Notes under the pieces: model-generated
What the model saw: the letters and a program-made list of their open reading frames with translations, nothing else
The model's database searches: none
What the model was told of the DNA's origin: nothing
Position numbers and translations under genes: made by a program
DNA from: Heterotrichella gracilis
Taxonomy: Eukaryota; Sar; Xanthophyceae; Tribonematales; Xanthonemataceae
Direction of reading: 5' to 3'
Assembly (NCBI GenBank): GCA_032358255.1
Contig: JAULBX010025674.1
Coordinates: forward strand, 1-57,773
Length of the DNA stretch: 57,773 bases
Shown here: piece after piece, positions 33,301 to 44,800 of the stretch
How the letters are laid out: every line of letters begins with the position of its first letter
How positions within the stretch are numbered: position 1 is the stretch's first letter

Positions 33301-34103
33301 CTTTGTACGACGTGCGCCGGGACTCCCACCCTGCATGTTCAATCTGCACTGGTGCACCCCGTTTCCCTGCCCCAGGCCCTGCAGCTCATCTCAACCGTCA
33401 CCGGGATGTACTGCGATGACGATGCAATGGGAGGAATTGAGCCGCCGCTGTCCCAAGGTGTGGCGGAAAGCCTAAACCATGTAAAGCTAATTTCAAGCCC
33501 TGGGTCATGCCGGCGGCTGTGTTCTCTGTAGTGAGCTGTGTGCAGATGTATGTAGTGCTAGCAGCATCTGTACAGTGCCACTTGTGAGGCCAAAGCCCCA
33601 CTTGACATATTGTGCTAGCATGGGTAGCTAAGAAAATAACTGCCCCTAACGGCCATGCCATATTGACATGCCTTTCTGATGGGCCCATGATTGCTGGCAG
33701 CAGCTGATGGCGCTGGCAATGTGTGTCATCGCCCTAAAGTCTGTATTGCATGTGGCACCGTTGCATTGCTGAATGACAGTGCACCTCTCCTGCAGGTGTC
33801 CCCCTCTTCCAGTGCTCCAGCCTGGTGTCTAGCAACACCAGCTACCCGCATGGCCTCCACGCGCTGCCACCTGGCAGCCTGGCGGCAGCCCAGCGCGCAA
33901 TGGCCTCCCAGGCGATGCGCGTGCCGCAGCCCAGCGCACCCATGCTCCTGGTGCCGCAGGGGATGGACTCGTGTGGCCCATATGGGACCCTTGGCCTGCC
34001 AACCAGCATCATGGGGCAGCCAACTGTCGGGGACATGGGCTGTGTGGCCGACAGGTACTTGGCGTATTTTGGGGCACCGGCGGGGTCCACTGGCCTGCTG
34101 TGA
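30388..34103 (+). CDS. PLATZ zinc-binding transcription factor
   Basis: PLATZ proteins are plant-lineage nuclear factors that bind AT-rich DNA through two zinc-binding regions. Seven exons agree in phase: 30388-30522, 31292-31381, 31854-32072, 32296-32511, 32828-33076, 33376-33457, 33796-34103, giving 432 residues. Exon 1 starts at the ATG at 30388 and carries the N-terminal signature PGWMNNLLGCAFFSSCETHC. Exon 2 gives the first Cys/His cluster (CTTCGEPGSLCPHC, then HAQHH). Exon 3 gives the diagnostic IRRYVYRDVVKTSDLE, RYYVNGANVVLV and the second cluster CLYCSF with FCCLSCK. The family core therefore spans residues ~20-150. The remaining ~280 residues are Ser/Pro- and Gln-rich with a short basic patch (KGSHKRKIK), which could be a nuclear localisation signal. 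Exon 1 is only 135 bases and far from exon 2, so it is easily missed. An exon-edge echo precedes exon 5. Confidence 0.92.
31395..31445 (+). repeat. CCCTA-rich telomere-like stretch in PLATZ intron 2
   Basis: Four CCCTA(C/T/G) units with A-rich spacers (GGAACCCTACAAACCCTACA, AGTAACCCTGGAAACCCTAT) lie just after the donor of PLATZ exon 2. Confidence 0.8.
32750..32850 (+). repeat. Exon-edge echo: start of PLATZ exon 32828-33076
   Basis: CCCCTTGCAGGGCACATGCC at 32751 and the following CCTCATCCTG copy the real acceptor and exon start CCCCTTGCAGGGCACAGGGC followed by CCTCCTGCTG. In the exon's frame the copy hits TGA after GGGCTAC. CCCCTAAACACT lies between the two. Confidence 0.85.
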
Positions 34104-34139
34104 TGGCTGGGCGGGCAAAGTTGTGCGGGTGGGGCAACA

Positions 34140-34260
34140 GCTCGGCCAATGAGTAAGTCTGGCCAATGGGTTTCAAGCTTGTAAGGCCAATATGTCTGGC
34201 AAATGAGTCGCAAATAATGGAGCCAATGAGTAAGCCTGGCCAAAGGACTTGCTCAGCGAT
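34140..34260 (+). repeat. Degenerate GGCCAATGAGTAAG repeat
   Basis: Five or six imperfect units of about 17-25 bases begin GGCCAAT or AGCCAAT, for example GGCCAATGAGTAAGTCT at 34143 and GCCAATGAGTAAGCCT at 34222. They lie just after the PLATZ stop codon, so they are probably in its 3' UTR. Confidence 0.75.
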
Positions 34261-35849
34261 GCGCACGGATGGGGTGCAGGCAACAGCTTGGTGAGGTAAT
34301 CAGTACTTTTACTGCTGGTTCAGTGGAGTGGGAAGGTACAGCATATATATCGGGAAGGGAAGGGGCGGTACCGCATACCGCTGGTATACCGCTCATGCTA
34401 GGAGGTGCTTTTCTCTGCGTTCATTCAACTTCGGAAACACAGAGCGGCTCCCAGCAACTTGCAATATATGCAACGAATCCCTATTGATGCTGTTCATTTT
34501 TTCAAGGCCTGTTACAACATCCTGCACACTTTCTGAAACTCGTGAGCGCAAATAATCACAGCACGTTTTGGCAATAATTGTCGCACAATAAAGTAACAGC
34601 ATGGGGTTTCGTTTGACTGAGCATGTTTCTCCGGCTCACGCAATAGCTATGGCAGGATCGAATGCATAGCAAATAAGGTGGGGTCATGTACTACTGCGGT
34701 AGACCTTGCCTTCTTCTTTTTTACACAGTAGAGCCTGTGTGCTGTTCCAACATACTTTTTTCAGAAGCAAGTGTGGTTTTCTACTTGACCCACATTTCCT
34801 TTGTCTTCTTCCCAAACCTTTCATAGCTTTAACCTCCTGCGATCTTGGTAATGGGCTCGATCCACAGGTGTGGGCATTCATTTAAATATTCTCCTGAGGT
34901 GAGCAGGTGTTACTAAGTTTTTTGGACCTACTTGAATCAGTTTAGTCTGTGTAGGCAGCGGTTTGTTGCCACTGCTCGTGGATCAGCCACGCTTTTGATT
35001 TTGATACGAGTTGTAGTAAGTTGACGAGTAGAATTGCTGTTGAGTGGCAATGTCTTTGCGTCAGGTCCGGGTCCTTTTGTCAACTTTTCAGTGTTGGTGC
35101 TTTGCCTTTTGATGATTTAGATCAAACGTCTTGAGTGTGTGCGAGCGTTATATATACGGGACCCAGCCTGCTGCTGGGTTGTGTTTTTACACAAGTATTC
35201 CCACTAGATAAGTTGTTTCAAACAACCTGTGGTGTTTTCATCGTTCCCATAAATTTACTGGGTATGTCAATGAATGTAGCTACATAAGCGCTGGCTACTG
35301 ACCAGCTTAGTCTCACTTTACGGCGTGATCCATCCCACTGGGTGGTGATGTGTACTAGCTATCGTATGACGTGTGTCGTTAAAAATTAGCGGTTGTACAA
35401 TTTTTTACTGTCTAGTCCAATGGATGCCGTTATAGTACTACTAGTAAAACCGCCAACATGTGTATGGTACCAAGGTGGCAGAGAAAAGGCAGGATGGTCC
35501 TGTCAGGTGATCAGTAATTTAAACCATGGTTTGAAACGTGCACGTTCTAATGACTACTTAGCCAATGCAGTGCTGCGTGCGCATGCAAAAGAGTATGGCA
35601 TTTGGTCTGCACAGCGTGGAAGCCGGTATTATTGTTGCAAGATGTTGCAAGTAAGAGTTTGGCAGTAGCAGATAGAGCCAAGCCAATGGCAGTGAGAGGA
35701 TACTGGTATACGATATATGATGTATATGATGTGCATCAGTAATGAAAATTCCTTTCAAAGCCTGGCATTGGGTGTCAACCCTGCTATTGCTGCAAACGGA
35801 CTACCTTTTGCATGCCCTGCATGCTGGTATTGGCGGAGGCCTCAGCTTG

Positions 35850-35950
35850 ACCAGCCGTTCTGGCTGGTTGTGGTGCCCTGATGCGAGCCAGTGGTGCGCA
35901 GTTGAACTCCGCCTCTGTGCGTCCCCTTTCTTTAAAGAAATTCCTTCTTT
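35850..35950 (+). repeat. Dispersed repeat, copy 5
   Basis: GGTGCCCTGATGCGAGCCAG, then TTGAACTCCGCCTCTGTG and CGTCCCCTTTCTTTAAAG, matches the core of the copies at 18540-22745. This copy is 13 kb away, so the element is dispersed and not only local. Confidence 0.7.
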
Positions 35951-37478
35951 CTTGGCATGCCCCAGATTGACTTAAGCGTGTTCAACGTGTTGTGAGTCAC
36001 ATGCGGCATTGTCAGGTTTGGGAAGCATGACTATGGCGGTAATTTACCAACGCTGCGCCTGTCATGGTGGTAGGGACAGTGCTCAGAGTGATCCAACATC
36101 AGGATGAGTCATCCTGGGTAGGTAATGTGATGGTTTGCCTGTAACAGTTGACAGCGGTCACGTCCCTTCACTCACGCCATACACACAGAGGAATGCTTGC
36201 ATGCTCAAGACTTGGCAATGAGTGCACAATAGCCTTACGCCAGCCACTACTGGCCAGGATGCATATGCACAACAGTGGGCCAGCAGCACAACGCAACCTC
36301 AGCTGGCCAAGGGGGAAGGTAGGGCGCACTGGCAGCTACACACCAGGTTGGCAGCAGATCTGGACACTCGGTGGAAAAGGGGACACTGCCTGTCCCCTCG
36401 CTAACTCCCGTTCGTTACCTTGCATAGGAACAAAGTTTTTTGTCACAGCTTGTGTTTTGCTTACGCTGCAGTGCACTGAGAGGTAACCACTGACTTGCGA
36501 GCTGCCAACCGCAGATACCAAGCAGCTTTAACGTGCTTGAAGGGGATGGCGCAGTACACAATGGGTAAGGTTTAAAGCCGTGTGAGATTGCTTGGTGGTA
36601 AAGCAAAGCGGCCGAGCAATGTACCTAGTAACCTATTAGGCCAAGCAACAAACGTACCTTGACACCCAGCGACCTCAGCAGCCTCCAGATATATCCCTTA
36701 CTCTTAGTCACTGACAGGAATGGGCGTATATGGGCAACGCTTGCAGGTAGGCGCTGATTTGCAATGCAGGGTTGGAACTCCTTATCTGCATGCATGCATG
36801 CAAGGGTGCATGCATAAACCATGTTGGTGGACGCACGGAGCATGCGTCAACAGAAGCCAGCAGCCTAGTGTCGGTGCAAGCAGATGCCCGCGTTTGCGAC
36901 GTGGGTTGCACAGCAAAGTTGGTACCAACGCCTAGTGTGTACCACATCCTGAGGAGGGATCTGCAGCCTCCGCTGCCCGCTTTGCGTGGCTGCACAAAGT
37001 GGGCACTGGGTGACAGACAGCTTCCCAAAGGTTTAAACTGGACGGCCTGCGCGCGTCTTGGACAGCAACGACTTCAATTGACCAGCGCAGCAAGTTTTGG
37101 GCAACCCTGATCGTCTGTTACAGTTCACGGTTCTTAGGCCAGTCACTTTGGGCCGCAAAAGACGAGTGCATACGGCATACGCATTCATCTTGGCTCTCCA
37201 CCACGTCATTGCTACAAGGGCGACTCAGATCAGAAACAGATCAGTTTTATATACGCAAACTAACTCTCGCTCAGTGACCCGCTCTATATTTGTCTTTGAT
37301 CCGGAGTACATAGTGAAGACATACGGCCCTGCCTGCTTAGGACTTAATAGTAGGAGTTGCCACTCCTGCTTGGGATTGAAAGCATACGCTTGCGGCAGAC
37401 AACGCCGTAGCAACCCATCTTCGGCGGTGGAAACCGCTGCTCACGTCGCCAGAACGCTGCATCTGGCCTTCATTTGCG

Positions 37479-39495
37479 ATGACGAGTGGGCCTGTGCCTG
37501 TTGGGAGTACCGGTCAACCCGACTGCCTGCTCATCCCATCCACCAACGCAAAACACTCGCACGACGTGCGCGTGGTAGGCTGCGTGCCCCTGTCAGTGTC
37601 ACGCTGCTACCAACTCCTTCGCGACTACGGCAGCTATGCAGACGTGTTCGAGTTCATCACGGTACGTTGTGTAGTACGACCTAAACAGCCTGCCAGCCTT
37701 GGCTGCAATGCCATGCATATGCACAAACTCACATCGATGGACCACCAAGGCCACGTTCTACAGTACCACAGTGGACACACAGTGTTGTTTACTGGGTTGT
37801 TGTTTTGCAGGGTAGCACCGCTGGACAGTTGGGACAAGGCGCTGGAGAGAGTGGGTCCAGTACTGGGGTGTTGAGCGGTTCAAAACTAGTGCAGCTGCAG
37901 AGGAAGGTGCACAACCAGCTCACGTCGATTTCTGGCACAGAGCAGTGGACTATGAAGGCCTACGAAGACCCACACAGACACATGGTATGGACCAGATCCC
38001 TTTTGACCTTATGCGAGCTTTTGAACAGCGGGTGGTTTAGGGGTCGTCTAGGATTGCCACATCTGCAGTCACACGCACACCAGCAGGCTTCTGACCCAAA
38101 ACCCAGCAAGTGGCATCCCAACCCCCCGGTTCTGCCCTGTTCCCATGTTCTTTAAACAACGCCATGACCATTCCCGCACATGCATGCCCCTGCTGCCACT
38201 GAACTCCCTCCCCCTTCGACTGCCAGATCCGCTTCAGTCTGGTAGGAGGGAGTGACGTGGTGCGCGTGTTCGAGTGGCTGTGGGGCCTGGAGGAGTTCTG
38301 CCCCAACCGGTGGGAGGCGCTGCAGCAGCAGGCGCAGCGTGTGGCAGGGGGCCTGCGCCACTTCACTGCATCGGGGGCCAACAGAGGGGCAAGCCTGGGC
38401 CTCAGCGGCAGCGGTAAGGACTAAGTAGGGCCAGGGTCTGCACGCACCTCTGGGTTGTAGCAAAGGATGTGACTAAGCATGTGCATGCCAACTGGTCCCT
38501 TGTGCGCGTTGTAATACTGGCAAACCCGCCCAGCATCGCAGGCAATTGCTATCAGTTGCGCTTTGATGGTAGCAAACTTTCCCCATTGCAAAGAAAATGA
38601 ATTGCATACTTCTTGCATGGCCATGTGATGTGCACCTCGTGGGTAACCAGGCCAACATTTCAACAAATGGGGCATGTGCCGACAATCTTGCAACGTGCTG
38701 ACCGCACCGTGTGGATGCAGGCGCCAGTGGTGAGGGCGGGTGCATCGCCACTCTGCAGGAGATAGTCACATACGAGCTGCCACCCTCAGCCATCAAGCTG
38801 GCACAAGGTGAGGTTACTATACAGAGGGGGCGGTTGGGATGGCTTGTTATCACTATCATTATGACCGTTTGCATGCAGCACTTGTCGCTTACGTGTCACA
38901 TAGGGCAGCATAATCATTGGGAAGCATGGTTGTGGCACCTCTGTTGAGGACTGGGCGTTGCCAGTGCTTCATGGGAACTTGCCGCCACAAGCATCCTGTT
39001 GAGGGTCAGCCATGGCAGCACGCTTTGCATCCCCGTCCTTAACTGGGCTTGGCACCACAAGCTGAACAACACCACACCTGCACCACTCTTTCGACATAAA
39101 CCTGACGCACCCCTTGACGTGCTGCAGATTCCCTTGTGCGGCAGAGCCTGGTCACTATGCACCAGGTGCAACGCGCAGCGGCGCGCCTGGCAAGGGGCGC
39201 AGCCCTCCGTCCCGCCCCACAGGCAGCCATGGCGCCACCACCAGCAGCCAGGCGCGCAGCCACAGCCACACCCGCACAGCTTGGCGGTAGGCAGGCACCC
39301 CTCCGGGCAGCCACCAGGGGGCGTGTGGCGGCGGCTCACCTGCACCTCCATAGTGGCGCGTGCGTCGTGGTGGCAGCAGGGACGGTGTGGGCAGGCAGGC
39401 AGCGGGGGCTTGGCGCACGGGCAGCTTCAGCAGGGTTGCACAGGGTGCTTGGCGCAGGCGCTCTTGCATCGCACGGCGTGGTGCGGTTTGTGTAG
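37479..39495 (+). CDS. START/SRPBCC-like domain protein (may continue into 41811-46038)
   Basis: Exons: 37479-37661, 37811-37984, 38227-38413, 38721-38807, 39128-39495, all agreeing in phase; 332 residues. The start is the ATG at 37479. The order of segments resembles a START/SRPBCC lipid-binding fold. A first strand and helix read VRVVGCVPLSVSRCYQLLRD and YGSYADVFEFIT. Strands follow, with WTMKAYEDP, IRFSLVGGS and FEWLWGLEEF. The late strand is TLQEIVTYELPPS and the C-terminal helix is DSLVRQSLVTMHQVQ. A family match is inferred from pattern only. The last exon is Ala/Arg-rich and less convincing as coding after 39286. There a donor (GTAGGC) at phase 1 would splice exactly in frame to 41806, making one protein of 1,075 residues with the next gene. 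Ligand and location are unknown. Confidence 0.6.
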
Positions 39496-41810
39496 GTCAG
39501 CCCTTCATGCGCCACGACCTGCCCAGGCGCTGGTGCTTGGACGGGCAGATACGGGTCGTGGGGTGTGCCGTGGATTTGGGACAGGGCTTGTACAATATGA
39601 GTGTGCGTGGGGTTGTGTGGGAGAGGGTGGTGGCATGCCCAGGGCCATCCATCTTTGTAGAGTATTAGTCAGCTGAGGGCCACAGGGCTAGCATGCAGAC
39701 AGTATAAAAAATTATTGGCAAATAAAACTGTCAAAGTTTGATATTCAATATCAATTTGGTATTTTACTGAGGTATTGAGGCATTCATCACTGAAGCTTGA
39801 ATGGGTCCTTCCATGACTGTCTTAGGTAGTAGGTAAAGTAATTCAGGCAGATTAACAGATAACCCTGCACAAGCGTGAGTAACATTTACCCTCACACAGT
39901 TTCATAGAATTTACAGAAAGCAAGAAGGGATTTGGCATTGCACGAAGGCGGCGGCGGATATGTCCAATAGCACACAATGTATGCGCTTCAGAAAGACTGC
40001 AGTATCACCACTGTAAAAAGGCACAAGAAGAAGACAAGAACGCTGGCCAATTTGGAAAAGAGGCGGCATAAGAAAGGGGAGGAGTGGTCCTCAAATGCGG
40101 CACAACTGCTTCCACTTAGTGACACGTCGCTCAGACCATGCCATGGTCCATGGTGATGTAGCGCTTAAAATTTGGCTTCACAGTCAGGCTGCCTCGAGGT
40201 GACATCTACAGAGGCTCGTGGACATGCGATTATTAATTATCAAATTTTTTATTTTAGTTGTTATTTTTGTACACCTAAATCCCGGGGATGCTTGGCACAA
40301 TACCATGCAACTCACAATGTCATCCACATCAGGACACGTTCCAAACAGATAAGACCGAGCAAGGTTGCAACTGCTGTACACGCTGACATCTTGTGTTGGG
40401 TCTTGGATCTCTGCAACGTGTCGAATAGGCAACGAGCGGGGCTAGCCTCAGGTGGCAACATCTGCCCAATCCAAGACACAGTGGTAAGGCTGGACAGATC
40501 TCACCTATCGTACGGTGCAAGCCTTCACTTTGTTTCAAGGGCCTAAACAAGTGCAACCCAATGGCGCATTGAAGGGCGGACATCGTGTTGTGCTTGGGTT
40601 GCACTGTGGTAACTACCGAGAAATAGCTAGGATATCGTGGGAATGATCGTTTGTTGCCTGTGTTTGTCTGACGAGTGTTATGCAGTACCGGTATCAAACT
40701 TCGGAATACAGTATTCCTAATCTTCCATTTTATGCACAGTTGCATTTCTGTGCATGTGGGTCTTGTGCATGTATACATGCGGGTTTCAGCAAGCGGGACA
40801 GGACGGTATCGGAACAGTATTGGCCTTGAGGGCGAACATCTGTGCTGAATTAATTTCTGAAGTTGCGTCCTTCCTGCACTTTGGGCCTTGCTTTGATCTA
40901 TGCAGTGTGCTAGTGCCAAGTGCTTCGCTGACATAGCAGGTGTGTTCCTAGGAGTCCAAGTTGCACTCAGCTCACACCTGCTTACAAGTTGAGCGTAAGC
41001 CTTGCAACTGGGTTTTGCTTTTCTAGTTAGCTGGACCTGGCAGGTTTTACTGAAGGTCATTAACCCACCAATAGATCAAGATCATCAGTCACTCAAAGTC
41101 GCATGCGCTGAGCCACACTGCAGATATTTTGGCTATGTAAAGGACCAGTACATGAAGATAAAGCGTAAATTTCAGGCTAAAAGCCAACCAGTTGACCTGC
41201 CAGGGATTTGCTTTTCTAGTGGCCGCAAACTCACTAGTTTACCTGCCACTTTCAAATGGGCAAGCACTACTTACTAGGAAAGCACGCACTGGCCAGCAGT
41301 ATCCACACTTGTATGTATCCTAGATCAACTCATTTCACCCAGCAACTGTGCTGTAAGGTTGGTGAGTCTCAGCGTGGTTGCAGGTGTGCTGCAAGAGGGT
41401 GCGCAACACACAGCACGTACCCATCAACCAAGCTCGCGGCTCTGCACAAGTCTAGGCCAGATCTGACAGGGGCCCTGGTCGAAGAGGAGGCTGCTTTGGG
41501 GCAGCTCAATATCAAGTGCACACCATGGGCGTGCAACTTGCCAAAAGTAAGTCATCCCTGTCCCGCAGTTAGTACCAGCAGCAAGCAGCACAGTGCGTGG
41601 CCATGGCATATTCCTGCATGACACACCGCATACTTTTTTGGTATATCATTTCTCAGTTTTGCATTGTCTGAACAAGGACTAGGGCTAGTGCCTTGCCCCG
41701 CCTTATTGGTCGTGAGTCAACGCTGTGCTCGTGCAGAGCATACAGGCAACACCAGTCAGGCCCCAAGCCACACCACCATCAAGGCGTTCTCTCCACTTAA
41801 AACAGGTGGC
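39496..41810. other. Gap of 2.3 kb: intergenic or one very long intron
   Basis: This stretch is AT-richer than the gene introns nearby, with TATAAAAAATTATTGGC-type sequence near 39700. It has no exon I can recognise. A 243-codon open frame lies on the minus strand at 40329-41060 but shows no domain or signal peptide. Size and composition resemble the intergenic gaps elsewhere in the window. Confidence 0.5.
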
Positions 41811-44800
41811 ATGGACAAATCGCGCAGCACATCCCCACAGCGGCATGCATCTCCTGCCTCCTCGCCTGGGCCCCCAAGATTGATCAGCACCCTGCGCACC
41901 TCCTCCCCGCCAAAATGGAACACTACCCAGCCTGGGAAGTCAAATTCATGCTCGCCTGTGCACCCTACTCGGCCTCGCAGCGCCCCACCCAAGGTGGCAC
42001 ACCGAGCCGCAGACTACCATGCGGAAGATGGGTCCACAGCATTTGACAGGCTTTACCAGGTATGCATGCCCATTGAGAGCAGTACTGGTACCAAGCGTGT
42101 CATGCCATGCCATGCTGATCATCGACGCCATGTCAGAAGAGCATGCACATCCCCCAGCTTGGTTCCTCGTGGCAACATGTCTGTTCACCTGTCACTTACC
42201 AGTGACCTGTGTGTCTTTGCAGCATGCCTGCACCCTACGCATCAAGCTTCATGACATGGCGGAAACTCCCGAGCTCTTTTTTGACAATGTGCAACCATTC
42301 ACCCAGAGCACACCCAGGCTACCGGCTGAACAGGTCAAGAAGTAGGTTTAAATTGCCATGCTCTCTGTGTACATGCTACAGAAATGGCAAAAACTGTATC
42401 AACAGCTCCAGGAGTGCCCAGACAATTTTGCAGATGGTAACCAAAATGATCATGGGTATTTGTTATAATTAGATTCAATTAATCTTTGAGCCAGTGTTCA
42501 TCTGGACCAACCTACAGATGCATGTGCCATCCTGATCAGCATCTACATGCCCATGCACTGCTAAGCTGGCTTTACCCCTAAATTGCTTACATTACAAGCA
42601 ATAATTACATGACGTGGGCTGACCTACTCCAGCAGGACCTCAAGTCGCGTGGGATCAATGGATGGTTCAAACAGTGCCAGGAAAGAGCTGCGTGGCGCCG
42701 CATCTGCAAGACTGACTGCTAATCTGGCTATTTTGCTGGAATGCATGTAACTAACTAACTAACTAACAAGCAATAATTACATGACAAGTCTTTGTTACCT
42801 GCCCATGTAGGAGCACTGCGCGGCTGTACAAGGAGGCATTTGACCGAGAGGAGCGCCTGCACCGCGAGCGCAACGGATACTATGCACAGCTGTGCCATCC
42901 TGACACCCCAATGAGCCCGGTGTCCAAGAACCTCACTACGCAACTGCGCAGCTTCCACGCTAGGCAGCAGGTGCGCCCTGCGAAGCCAACCCTGTGGGGT
43001 TTGAAAACCTTAGCTGCTAGTTTTCTATTTAATTTTGCAGAGGTAGCTTTCCCGCTTGCTGTCAATTCTGGCCGCTTGCCTTCCATTCCGAGAGGCATAG
43101 AATTGCTAGTAAGTAGTCATCAGCTGCTAGTCCTCTGCTGTACCACTTGCCACATTATTGTACATGCACGGCACAAAGGTGATCCACATGGTTCAGAGCC
43201 ACATGGTTTGTATACACCTGTGCATGTCCTCCCTGCTGATGTGCATGCATGCGTATTCCATTGATGGAGTGTTGAGCAAATCTAGTTCCACAAGTAGAAG
43301 TAACCATGGAACACGGGTGCAGGCACATATTGAGAGGAAGCGTGCGCTAGCTGCCAGCGCCCGGCCCCGCGACGAGGATGAGCTGGCGGAATGCACTGGA
43401 ACGCCGCACATCTCCCCCGCAGCAAAGAGTTTGACCCGCACAGTGGAAGATTTGGAGAGATGGTGCGTGATCTACCGTTGGAAAAAGATGTCACGTGTGT
43501 GGAAGTTAGTAATACCCAGTATAAATGCATTTTCGATGAGCAGCAAAGCGCAGCAATAGTGTAGCCACATGCAGCCTGCTCTACCTGTGCCAGCTGTGCA
43601 CAAACGTGCTTTCCATCTGGTTGTCACCATGCTCATTATTGTTTCCATGATTGCAACCATAACATGCAACCCTTGTCCATGGTTCAGGGAGGCTCGGCGG
43701 CAGGCGCGCCTTGCTCGCATGCGCATGGAGCGCGACGCAGAGGACTCGGAGCTGCTGGCAGCGGAGCTCACCTTCCACCCTGCAACCAACCACAACGGCC
43801 TATTGGCAAAGCGGCAGGCAAAGCCACAGGTGTCACCCACAAGGTGGGCATGCAATGGTAGTCAATGGGCAGTGCATGCTTCACGTTGACACCAACTTGA
43901 TACCATGGCAGCAAGCTCTATGTTGCACCGTCCAATCCAGCTATCCCAGCCTGCATCGGATGCACGGTGCCATTGCATGGGTGGTAGTAGCTTAAATCTT
44001 ACACACTTCCTGCACATAAAGGCCAAAATTGGCCATTAAATAATCACCTTGTGGATGGCTGTGCAACGTGTGCTAAAGGAGATAGGCAACCACAGCCATG
44101 TTGCCTACCAATGACTACACTGACTCCCTGTGTGGTGACTGTAGGGGTAGAGCGCACCAGTTGCCAGGGCCCCGCCCCACCACCTCCCCTGCACTGCCGC
44201 CCATGCCCTACGCGTACGAGAGGGCAGTGGAGTACGTGCGGCCACATACCGCGCATGGCTACCATCAGGAAAGAACCAGCAATGTTGCAGCAGCACCAGC
44301 AGCAGCCTCCCAAGTGGAACAACAGCAGCAGGTGGCACCAGCAGTGCGAGACCAGCCATCCCCTGCAGCGCATGTCAGCAATGCTGCTATTAATTGTGAC
44401 ATCTTCACTCCTGAGTCAGGTGTAATTGAGGCTGCGGCCTCGCCTGCCGCCCCGCCAAACCCACCCGCATTGCTGCCACTGCAAGGCGCTGATGCGACCA
44501 TCACAGCGATGATGGCGCAACTCCAGCAGCTCATCATGGCTCACCAGGCAGGGCAGCAGCAGCAGCAGCAGTTGGAGGGGCCATTGTCAGATCAGAAGGG
44601 ATCATTTCCAGATGAGGAAGGATTATTCTCAGATCCGCCCTCGCTGGAGGGGTCATCGTCAGAAATGCCAAATGCTGAGCCAGTTCAAATCAGCAATGGC
44701 TGTGTCTCATCAGATGCAGCTGCCCCCACAATCTACAGTGTTACCACCGCCAGCCCAGAGTCCCTGGCAGCTCCACTCAGCACACCTACCAGTGCAATGC

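Larger units (their letters stand above)
34104..37478. other. Intergenic region downstream of PLATZ
   Basis: No gene is recognised in these 3.4 kb. The first part is PLATZ 3' UTR, with a TGTAAG near 34181. The middle is AT-richer. One copy of the dispersed repeat lies at 35850-35950. A TATATATA element at about 35150 is followed by a short inverted repeat (ACCCAGCCTGCTGCTGGGT); no coding region follows it. Confidence 0.6.
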
